DNA of 15,070 nt, from positions 1-15,070 of the forward strand of contig DAISIV010000066.1 in assembly GCA_036821825.1 (NCBI GenBank). Direction: 5' to 3'. Positions 6,941-12,632 of this stretch are shown piece by piece. This stretch comes from CAITZA01 sp937915285 (GTDB taxonomy: Bacteria; Desulfobacterota; Desulfomonilia; Desulfomonilales; Desulfomonilaceae). The notes beneath the pieces were generated by a model. The model saw nothing but the letters and a program-made list of their open reading frames with translations. It was not told the origin of the DNA and made no database searches. The position numbers were made by a program, and so were the translations under genes. Every line of letters begins with the position of its first letter. Positions within the stretch are counted from its first letter, which is position 1.

Positions 6941-7723
6941 ATGCTGAAGATACAGAATCTCCGCTTTTCTTATGATCCATCCTCACCTCTTTTTGACGGT
7001 TTCAATCTCACTGTGAGCAGAGCATCCAGCGTTTGCCTGGTAGGGCCGGATGGCGCTGGAAAAACCACACTGTTAAAGCTCATCAAGGGACTGATGGCTC
7101 CGAGTTCAGGTCACATTTTTTTCTGTGATTCCCCTATCCGCTCCCAAGATGTCGCCTATCTTGGGGGAGATCCCCGTGACTCATTCGTAGGTCTTACCGT
7201 GGAAGAGGAGATTGTTTTTGGGCCTGAAAATCTTGGGCTGCCTGTTGATGAAATCAGAAACCGTCTCAATCAGGCCCTCGCCTTGACCCTCCTGGACGGC
7301 TATCAGAATCGACTGACACACACCCTATCCGGAGGCGAACAACAAAAGCTGGCGCTCGCATCGGCGCTCGTTATGGACCCTCAGATTCTGTTGATTGATG
7401 ATGCCTTTTCCATGATGGATCCACCATCCAGGACCGGCCACTGGGCATGGATCAAAAAGCTAACCAATGAGTTACGCCTTACCGTAATATTCACCACCAA
7501 CAAGCTCGCTGAGTTACGCAATTCCGAGCGTGTTATCTTCATCGACGATGCCAGTCATGAATTGCGTTTTGACGGAACTCCAGAACAGTTTGTGGCATCA
7601 GACCTCAGCGCTGTATGGTTGCAACTCGAAAACGGCATAGATAAGCTTGAAGCGGCGCTTCCTAAAGATATTCTAGAGGCCTTTAGCATCATTCTGAAAG
7701 ATGGCGCTGGCCTCCGGGTATGA
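6941..7723 (+). CDS. ABC transporter ATP-binding protein, energy-coupling (CbiO/EcfA) type, catalytically atypical
   Basis: The 260-residue product has the layout of ECF-type ATPases (EcfA/CbiO): A-loop Tyr11, Walker A GPDGAGKTT at 35-43, the TVEEEIVFGPENLGL segment at 86-100, signature LSGGEQQKL at 129-137 and Walker B ILLID at 149-153. Such ATPases normally power uptake of metals or vitamins with EcfT and a substrate-binding S component, but no such membrane partner is encoded nearby. Several catalytic positions are unusual: the Q-loop Gln appears to be Gly (YLGGDP), the catalytic Glu after Walker B is Asp154, and the switch His appears to be Asn187 (FTTNK). Hydrolysis may be slow or absent. 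ATG 6941 has no clear ribosome binding site; a TTG at 6935 is in frame. The substrate is unknown. Confidence 0.85.
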   Translation: MLKIQNLRFSYDPSSPLFDGFNLTVSRASSVCLVGPDGAGKTTLLKLIKGLMAPSSGHIFFCDSPIRSQDVAYLGGDPRDSFVGLTVEEEIVFGPENLGLPVDEIRNRLNQALALTLLDGYQNRLTHTLSGGEQQKLALASALVMDPQILLIDDAFSMMDPPSRTGHWAWIKKLTNELRLTVIFTTNKLAELRNSERVIFIDDASHELRFDGTPEQFVASDLSAVWLQLENGIDKLEAALPKDILEAFSIILKDGAGLRV

Positions 7724-7759
7724 CTTTATGAACTTTTCATCCTTTTATTAAGTATTTGG

Positions 7760-7788
7760 TTGAAGTTTAACAATCATATTACTATAAT
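7760..7788 (+). promoter_or_regulatory. Sigma-70 promoter upstream of the FtsB-like gene
   Basis: TTGAAG at 7760-7765 (four of six matches to the -35 consensus) is separated by exactly 17 bases from a perfect TATAAT at 7783-7788. Transcription would start near 7795, about 55 bases before the chosen ATG of the next gene. The spacer and surroundings are AT-rich. This would let the downstream gene be expressed independently of the ABC ATPase gene. Confidence 0.7.
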
Positions 7789-7850
7789 TAGACCACTAAC
7801 AGGCTTTTATGGTCTGTGGATATTGTTGTTTCATGGTGTTTGGGACACTC

Positions 7851-8174
7851 ATGCGATATTTCAGGTACTTGCTTTTAATTTCTGCTCTTGTTTTTACGGG
7901 CGCTTTTTTGAACGAGAATGGAATGAAGTCTCTGGAGGAGTTGGAGGGAAAAAAGGGGGCCTTGTCCAGAGAGAATCAGGAACTCGCTCTAGACATTGAA
8001 TCCTTGGAAAGAATGGTCGGCAAGTTGCGAACAGACCCGAGGACCGTAGAGTTGGCCGCCAATCGAAAACTGGGAATGATACGTCAGGATGAGACTATTT
8101 ATGTTTTCAGATCGTCAGACAGGAAGGCCCATAGGACCGTTGACCCCGACTACGGCCAGTCCCTCAACCCCTGA
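7851..8174 (+). CDS. FtsB/DivIC-family septum formation initiator-like protein
   Basis: The 107-residue product has the architecture of FtsB/DivIC: a short cytoplasmic N-terminus, one transmembrane helix (about residues 5-20), a coiled coil (about 26-60, EELEGKKGALSRENQELALD and following) and the family's end motif AANRKLGMIRQDETIYVFR (69-87), which resembles the usual ARRELGMVKPGE-type ending. FtsB joins FtsL and FtsQ at the division site and couples divisome assembly to septal peptidoglycan synthesis. ATG 7851 is chosen because a GGGA at 7842-7845 precedes it and it gives a compact N-terminus; in-frame ATGs at 7809 and 7833 are alternatives. The promoter at 7760-7788 fits this gene. Confidence 0.8.
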   Translation: MRYFRYLLLISALVFTGAFLNENGMKSLEELEGKKGALSRENQELALDIESLERMVGKLRTDPRTVELAANRKLGMIRQDETIYVFRSSDRKAHRTVDPDYGQSLNP

Positions 8175-8193
8175 TGTCTTGATGCCTAGACGC

Positions 8194-8370
8194 CTATTTG
8201 AAGCAACCGAGTTGACATGCGCCAATTTTTATACCCATTTCGTTGAGAAGGTCTCCGAGTTTTTTCTTTGGCCATCCAACCGAATCAGCGATTTCGAACA
8301 CCTGGACGCATGAAATTTTTTGGTTCAGGGATTTTTCCAACAATATTTTTTTCACATCATCAATTTCCAT
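8194..8370 (-). CDS. Small helix-turn-helix-like protein with C-terminal CQLGCF motif
   Basis: This 58-residue protein starts MEIDDVKKILLEKSLNQKIS and ends MGIKIGACQLGCFK. The predicted helices at about 4-13, 21-31 (VQVFEIADSVG) and 36-45 (KKLGDLLNEMG) suggest a small winged-helix or helix-turn-helix fold. The C-terminal Cys52-X3-Cys56 is a pattern I recall from short hypothetical proteins of anaerobic deltaproteobacteria; its role is unknown to me. The start is well supported: AGGAGG (8381-8386 on the complement) lies ten bases upstream of ATG. It is convergent with the FtsB-like gene and divergent from the DUF2156 gene. A DNA-binding or metal/redox-sensing role would be inference only. Confidence 0.75.
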   Translation of the reverse strand: MEIDDVKKILLEKSLNQKISCVQVFEIADSVGWPKKKLGDLLNEMGIKIGACQLGCFK

Positions 8371-8424
8371 TTTCTCACAGCCTCCTATTGGTTGATTTAA
8401 TGACTTTGAAATATCAGAGGCAAC

Positions 8425-8453
8425 AGGATACATGTGCTATAATCTTTTTGCAA
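8425..8453 (-). promoter_or_regulatory. Candidate sigma-70 promoter for the small CQLGCF protein
   Basis: Reading the complement, TTGCAA (8448-8453) and TATCCT (8425-8430) are separated by 17 bases and each match four of six consensus positions. A transcript would start near 8418, about 48 bases before the start codon at 8370. It overlaps the + strand TATAAT element of the divergent gene. Confidence 0.45.
8435..8443 (+). promoter_or_regulatory. Extended -10 promoter for the DUF2156 gene
   Basis: TGCTATAAT at 8435-8443 is a perfect extended -10 element (TGn followed by consensus TATAAT). There is no good -35 at 16-18 bases upstream, which extended -10 promoters tolerate. Transcription would begin near 8450, leaving a leader of about 110 bases before ATG 8562. 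Confidence 0.5.
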
Positions 8454-8561
8454 ATTCATGTTTTACAGCGTTCTCATTGAAAAACGTTGTGGAACACAGA
8501 CACTTGGGAATATTTCCCATTAATTAAGCATATACAGAGATTGGGATTTAATAGTGAAATC

Positions 8562-9461
8562 ATGACTGTTTCCGCACTTGGTGATTTTCAGGAATTGCAA
8601 CTGGTTGATAAGGGGATGTTTGACAAATTCTTGCGCGTTGACCCACCTAGGGCCTCTGAATACACTTTCACAAATCTTTTCATGTGGCGCCGAAAATATA
8701 ATCCAAAATGGGCGGTATCGGATGACTGTCTCTTAATAATTCTTGAGGAGTCCGGTGGTAAGCTGCTGGCGCTCCAACCCATTGGGAGCGGAAACAAGGT
8801 AGCTGCCATTGACACACTTAGCAGGGTTTTTCTGGCGGAGGGTCTGACTCCAGTTATTGGTCGGGTGACGGATGACTTTATTGAATCTTTCGTGGACTGT
8901 TCACGATTTGACCTGATTGAGGATCCAAACAATAGTGACTATGTATATCAGGCCGAAAAACTCATCAGTCTTTCAGGGAATAAATATCATCGGAAGAAGA
9001 ATCACCTCAACAGATTCATGAGAAACTATGATTTCGAGTACCAGGCTTTCAGCATCGACCTGATCGACAATGTATTATCGCTTCAGGAGACCTGGTGCGA
9101 ATTTCGGGATTGCTATGAGGATGACAACCTTTTTCATGAGGACCGGGCTGTATGTGAGGCCTTAAGTCATTTTCAGGCATTGTCTTTTAGCGGTGGGGCC
9201 ATTCTGATTGACGGACAGGTTCAGGCTTTTTCCTTCGGCGAAATGCTGAATCCGGATACCGCGGTAATTCATATTGAAAAGGCCAATCCGGAGATTGAAG
9301 GCCTTTACACGGCGATAAACCAGCAGTTCTGCTCAGCTACATGGTCTCATGCTAAATTTATAAATAGGGAGCAGGATTTAGGGCTTGAGGGACTCCGGAA
9401 GGCCAAACAGTCGTATTATCCTCATCACATGGTCAATAAATGGACGATCCAGATGCGTTAG
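8562..9461 (+). CDS. DUF2156 (phosphatidylglycerol lysyltransferase C-terminal-like) protein
   Basis: The 299-residue product matches the DUF2156 family, which shares the double GNAT-like fold of the catalytic domain of lysyl-phosphatidylglycerol synthase (MprF). Recognisable family segments are PPRASEYTFTNLFMWR (28-43), RKKNHLNRFMRNYDFEY (144-160), HIEKANPEIEGLYTAINQQF (237-256) and INREQDLGLEGLRKAKQSYY (267-286). No transmembrane segments are present, so the MprF flippase half is missing and the protein is probably cytoplasmic. The substrate of stand-alone members is not established; an aminoacyl- or acyl-transfer role is inference. ATG 8562 fits the family N-terminus but has only a weak ribosome binding site; TTG 8541 is an alternative. 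Confidence 0.82.
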   Translation: MTVSALGDFQELQLVDKGMFDKFLRVDPPRASEYTFTNLFMWRRKYNPKWAVSDDCLLIILEESGGKLLALQPIGSGNKVAAIDTLSRVFLAEGLTPVIGRVTDDFIESFVDCSRFDLIEDPNNSDYVYQAEKLISLSGNKYHRKKNHLNRFMRNYDFEYQAFSIDLIDNVLSLQETWCEFRDCYEDDNLFHEDRAVCEALSHFQALSFSGGAILIDGQVQAFSFGEMLNPDTAVIHIEKANPEIEGLYTAINQQFCSATWSHAKFINREQDLGLEGLRKAKQSYYPHHMVNKWTIQMR

Positions 9462-9501
9462 ATCTTTGGCCGTTTGGAGCTAAATCAGAACTCTGTGGTG
9501 T

Positions 9502-9933
9502 TCAGGCAGGCTCCGTGATGGCGGAGCCTGAGCTTGCCGCCTTATCGCAACATCTTTCCGGATAATGGCGTTTCAGCGCTTCCGCTACCGCCTTCTTCAG
9601 ATTTTCCACATCGTTTCCGGTTTTTTCGAGGAATGCTGCTACCTTGGTAATGGCTTCATGTCCGGCATGTTCGGTGAGGAAAGTGTAGATGATTACAGGA
9701 AGTTGTGGTCTAAGGTTCTGAAGTTCTTCAAGCGTTTCCAGACCATTTGAAAATGGCATCTCAAGGTCACAAATCAGTAAATCAGGCGGAGGCTCAAGGT
9801 TTATAATATCTATAAGTTCAATTCCATCCTTTGCTAGCTTAATTTTGAATCCAGCAACAGAAAATTCACGTTTTAAAAATTCCCTCACATTTCTATTTTT
9901 GTCGGCAATCAGGATAGTGAAAATATTTTCCAT
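9502..9933 (-). CDS. Single-domain response regulator (receiver only)
   Basis: The 143-residue product is a CheY-like receiver without an output domain. The phosphoacceptor is Asp56 in LLICDLEMP, with the conserved Thr84 (IIYTF) and Lys104 (FLEKTG). The N-terminal acidic pair is reduced to one residue: Asp11 is followed by Lys12 (IADKN) instead of a second Asp, which should affect metal binding. The last 20 or so residues are a Cys-, Ala- and Ser-rich tail of no known fold. No histidine kinase is encoded nearby, so the partner is unknown. A sigma-54-type promoter lies just upstream. A GCGAGG-like ribosome binding site precedes ATG. Stand-alone receivers often act in phosphorelays or on motility or protein targets. 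Confidence 0.88.
   Translation of the reverse strand: MENIFTILIADKNRNVREFLKREFSVAGFKIKLAKDGIELIDIINLEPPPDLLICDLEMPFSNGLETLEELQNLRPQLPVIIYTFLTEHAGHEAITKVAAFLEKTGNDVENLKKAVAEALKRHYPERCCDKAASSGSAITEPA
9507..9530. terminator. Stem-loop at the convergent 3' ends of the DUF2156 and receiver genes
   Basis: CAGGCTCCG (9507-9515) and CGGAGCCTG (9522-9530) form a perfect nine-base-pair stem with a six-base loop. It lies inside the last codons of the - strand receiver gene and about 45 bases after the stop of the + strand gene. Neither strand shows a T run after it, so it may slow or stabilise transcript ends rather than act as a classic terminator. Confidence 0.4.
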
Positions 9934-10223
9934 GAGCCTCGCCTCTGAGAATCGTCATCAATTTATAAGCAATGCTCATGCCAAAATGAAATTCATGTGA
10001 ATTGCTTGATCAATACCAGCGTCTTTTGAATAGCTATGTGTTTACCGGATTTTTTGATCGAGGGTAGTGTCAAAATATCTTACAGATCGTAAAAAACGGT
10101 CATTGCGGGATTCCAAATTGGAATTTGCGGTGGGACCTACGGACAAAATGCTGGCATAAAGTCGCGTGAATCAGCCCTTTTTCTGTGTTCAACATCAGTT
10201 TGAGACACAGATTTGTCAGCTAT
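9934..10223. other. 290-base intergenic region upstream of the receiver gene
   Basis: No credible ORF is present. It holds the sigma-54 promoter (9968-9983), a 14-base palindrome AATTCATGTGAATT directly upstream of it (9990-10003), a 15-base palindrome ATTCCAAATTGGAAT (10110-10124), and a stem of TCTGTGT (10182-10188) with ACACAGA (10205-10211) just beyond the 3' end of the next - strand gene. The palindromes could be regulator binding sites; the last stem lacks a T run. Confidence 0.5.
9968..9983 (-). promoter_or_regulatory. Sigma-54 (RpoN) promoter of the receiver gene
   Basis: On the complement the sequence is TGGCATGAGCATTGCT. It fits the RpoN consensus TGGCACG-N4-TTGCW at every fixed position except one (T for C in the sixth), with the GG and GC doublets at the correct 10-base spacing. 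The predicted start site is near 9957, giving a leader of about 24 bases before the ATG at 9933, just enough for a ribosome binding site. Confidence 0.72.
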
Positions 10224-10703
10224 TCATTGAATTTGGGATCTCCTGAATTTTGCAAATAGGCCAGGGTCTCCTGTTTCCTCAAAGACCTCTGTGGAAGTAT
10301 ACTGGTCCTTGTTGTCAAACCTCAAATACATTATTTCCTCTACATAAGACCCGTTTCTTTTATGTCTTAGTTCATGGCCATTCAGTCGCCATGATCCTTC
10401 TTCAACCGTCTGAGCGTCTCCTATTCTCGAAATTCTGCGGAATTTCCCGTCACTTTTGTATTCCAGGAAAAGGGTGAACGCATTTGGCCCCTTGCTCACG
10501 AATGGTCTGCCTTTGTAGGATTGGAGGTAGGGTTTGCCCGGCTCCTTGGTTTGGTAAATCTCCCAGGCGCCCACTAATTGACTCGATTCCTTTTCCTGGG
10601 AAGTTTTTTGATCACTCCTGCCCTCTTGAGCATAAATAGGGGGAAGGAACAGACTCATGGCACAGCTCATGTATATGGTGACAGCCCAATATCCAAGTCT
10701 CAA
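10224..10703 (-). CDS. Predicted secreted lipocalin-like hypothetical protein
   Basis: The 159-residue product has an N-terminal signal peptide: a hydrophobic stretch (YWAVTIYMSCAMSLFLPPIY) ending in an Ala-X-Ala-like site, so cleavage is likely near IYA|QEG. The mature part is rich in predicted beta strands (LVGAWEIYQT, AFTLFLEYKSDGKFRRI, EGSWRLNGHELRHK, EEIMYLRFDNKDQYTST), resembling small lipocalin-like barrel domains that begin with an LxGxW motif. I do not recognise a specific function. The TTG at 10703 is chosen because AAAGGAG lies six bases upstream; a TTG at 10721 is upstream of that binding site and less likely. A weak promoter candidate lies at 10766-10793. Confidence 0.7.
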   Translation of the reverse strand: MRLGYWAVTIYMSCAMSLFLPPIYAQEGRSDQKTSQEKESSQLVGAWEIYQTKEPGKPYLQSYKGRPFVSKGPNAFTLFLEYKSDGKFRRISRIGDAQTVEEGSWRLNGHELRHKRNGSYVEEIMYLRFDNKDQYTSTEVFEETGDPGLFAKFRRSQIQ

Positions 10704-10994
10704 GACAGTCTCCTTTAGCAAGCAACTAAAAAAAGAAACCTGGTTGCCGAAATACCGAATAACAAATTATGTTTGTTTGATTCAATATGATAACATTCGG
10801 CTCGGTCTTTTTACAAGATGATTTAATGAATTGGGCTTTTTTCACTACCCGGATCGGGTTTTTCCCAATACGCACGGGAACCGACCGTCTTGCAACCGGA
10901 TGCTCTTTCAGGCAGATTCCTGGGCGGACCGTGATTCCATCGTGTTCGAGTCACGGGCCGACATTTTAGTAGTTCAAACTTTACTGGGGAAGCC
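10704..10994. other. Intergenic region between divergent secreted-protein and membrane-protein genes
   Basis: I find no credible gene in these 291 bases. On the + strand there is a small hairpin ACCCG/CGGGT (10847-10859) followed by a T run to 10863, and a longer imperfect stem of nine pairs out of ten (10925-10934 with 10951-10960). Both lie in the presumed leader of the downstream membrane-protein gene. No convincing + strand promoter was found. Confidence 0.4.
10766..10793 (-). promoter_or_regulatory. Candidate sigma-70 promoter for the secreted protein
   Basis: On the complement, TTATCA (10788-10793, four of six matches) and CATAAT (10766-10771, five of six) are separated by 16 bases. 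A start near 10759 would leave about 55 bases before the TTG start codon at 10703. Confidence 0.4.
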
Positions 10995-12488
10995 ATGTCT
11001 TTTTTCTCTGGAAATAGAAGAACAGCATCGTTGAGAAAGGCGCGATTTTCGGCATCTAGCATTCTCTCCCTTGTTTTCACCTTAGTCGGGATTTTCATTG
11101 CTGTGTGGGGAGCATTAGTCATAAGGGACCTGTTCCACATTGGAGTATCGCTACTGCCGCTTGGAAACGCTGAACAAACGGTGGATATGATCAAGAAAGC
11201 GTGGCCGAATGTGTTCGCTTTTTTTGTGAGTTTTGTTTCTTCTGTGAGTGCAGTCCTTTTCGGAACGGCCTGGTGCATCAGTGGACTTTTAGAAATTATT
11301 GGCAGGAAAGCATCAGCCGGGCAATCTGGTGATCTGGACAATCCGATTCGCTTGGCCACCGATTTAGCCTTAATTGGGTTGGCGGACATTCATCCGCCAA
11401 CCAGAGGGACAAAATCCGGCCGGTTTTCGAGTCGAGGCATACGCTTAAGCGCCGTAGGCAAGATCATTCTCAGATCTACAGTCATGTCTACAGTCAAGAT
11501 TGCGCTTTTATGGGCGTTGTTTTTTGGTCTCATATTTGCGCTCCAAATGGCCCCTAGGCTTTTGTCTTCTCTCCTCTCAGCCCCTGTAGCCTTTTCAATT
11601 CCGTCTACTGCATCCATTCACGGTTTATTCGTCTTGCTGATCCTGTTTAATCTAATCACAGTAATTTCTTTATTGGATAGAGGCAGCGGCGCCCTTGATT
11701 GTGGGAAAGAGGAGGCGGTGATTCGTGGAAGATTCGCCCCTTCCTTTTATCTCTCAATTTTTGAGGATGCCTTCAGCCTGCTCAACCCCAGGGGAACCGG
11801 CAGCGGTAACACCGTCAGAATGAGACATTCTTATAATACAGAAGCGGTGGCGTGCCTGGTTGAGAGCCATCCATCTCCTGTAAACACCATTGGGACCCGA
11901 TTGGGATTGTTACTCGCTCCTGTTGGTTTTATTTCTCTGTGCTGGGGTTTCCTGGAACTAATGGGCTTCTACTGGAGCAAGGGCTCTTTTCAGAATGTCG
12001 ATTACGCATCAAAGGCGCTGGCCGGCGATATTGTGAATATAGTATTTTTCATCGGTTTGATCTGGATTGGGTTATATTCACTTGATCGTGTCAGAATGCT
12101 TCTGGTGTTGGCGCGGTTTGAATCTATTGTAGCGCTATTAACACTGGAGCCCGTGTCTAGGCGGCTCGGCGCTGGGATGGAACATAAACCGGGGAGGAAA
12201 AGTGATGAGGTCTGGGATAGGGAAATCGGCTCTGGAAAAGAATTGTTAGATTGGACAAAGACCGCGGCTGTTGAGTCTCGCTATCGGGTTTCACTGATCT
12301 GGGCTAGCCTTATAAGTGAGGCTCTTTCGCCTGGTAGCCTAAGATATGTTGCGCGAATCCGCAAAGACGTCAAATCCGACAAGCTGGTGACAACGGTTTT
12401 TGGCTTGACTCAAAGCATCTGTTTTGAACGGGAAGACGACAATCTTTCTGCGAGAAGTGAAGAGAGCGTTGATAAAGGGCAGGAGTAG
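10995..12488 (+). CDS. Polytopic membrane protein of unknown function
   Basis: I do not recognise this 497-residue protein. Hydrophobic segments are visible at about 22-43, 73-101, 167-190, 208-228, 302-326 and 345-383, so six or seven membrane passes are likely. A soluble region of about 65 residues (102-166) lies between the second and third, another (229-301) between the fourth and fifth, and a tail of about 110 residues follows the last. The tail is charged and ends in a Glu/Ser-rich stretch. No transporter signature, kinase or nuclease motif was seen. ATG 10995 has GGGGAAG just upstream. The gene is convergent with acsE and has no obvious partner. Confidence 0.75.
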   Translation: MSFFSGNRRTASLRKARFSASSILSLVFTLVGIFIAVWGALVIRDLFHIGVSLLPLGNAEQTVDMIKKAWPNVFAFFVSFVSSVSAVLFGTAWCISGLLEIIGRKASAGQSGDLDNPIRLATDLALIGLADIHPPTRGTKSGRFSSRGIRLSAVGKIILRSTVMSTVKIALLWALFFGLIFALQMAPRLLSSLLSAPVAFSIPSTASIHGLFVLLILFNLITVISLLDRGSGALDCGKEEAVIRGRFAPSFYLSIFEDAFSLLNPRGTGSGNTVRMRHSYNTEAVACLVESHPSPVNTIGTRLGLLLAPVGFISLCWGFLELMGFYWSKGSFQNVDYASKALAGDIVNIVFFIGLIWIGLYSLDRVRMLLVLARFESIVALLTLEPVSRRLGAGMEHKPGRKSDEVWDREIGSGKELLDWTKTAAVESRYRVSLIWASLISEALSPGSLRYVARIRKDVKSDKLVTTVFGLTQSICFEREDDNLSARSEESVDKGQE

Positions 12489-12550
12489 TCAATTTGCTAG
12501 ACGGAAGCTTTGAAAATTTGGCGCTTCCATTCAGCCGCGTGGTTTACACC

Positions 12551-12582
12551 TAAAAGAACAGGGGAGGATTTCTCCTCCCCTG
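12551..12582 (-). terminator. Terminator downstream of acsE
   Basis: CAGGGGAGGA (12559-12568) and TCCTCCCCTG (12573-12582) form a perfect ten-base-pair stem with a four-base loop. Read on the - strand the loop is GAAA, a stable GNRA-type tetraloop, and the stem is followed by TTCTTTTA, so it works as a rho-independent terminator for acsE, ending about 75 bases after its stop. It lies between convergent genes and may also slow transcription from the + strand membrane-protein gene. Confidence 0.8.
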
Positions 12583-12632
12583 GATTAATTTAGCGCCTTC
12601 CGGTCTCGTCCGGGCTGGATGGGGGTCGGTTT

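Noticed and set aside
10182..10211. Stem TCTGTGT/ACACAGA beyond the secreted-protein gene as a terminator
   Set aside because: On the - strand the stem is followed by A residues rather than T, so it does not fit an intrinsic terminator; it is mentioned only as a structure.
10940..10963. tRNA T-arm-like sequence (a five-pair stem closing TTCGAGT)
   Set aside because: The arm and loop fit a tRNA T-arm, but no complementary 5' acceptor strand, D-arm or anticodon arm is found at the right distance upstream, so it is not a tRNA gene and is probably chance.
10823..11389. 188-codon - strand open frame over the start of the membrane-protein gene
   Set aside because: The sense-strand protein has coherent membrane helices and a start signal, whereas the antisense product is Arg/Pro/Ser-rich with no domain.
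12503..12528. Inverted repeat GGAAGC/GCTTCC after the membrane-protein gene
   Set aside because: The stem is only six pairs with a 14-base loop and no T run follows, so it is too weak to call a terminator.
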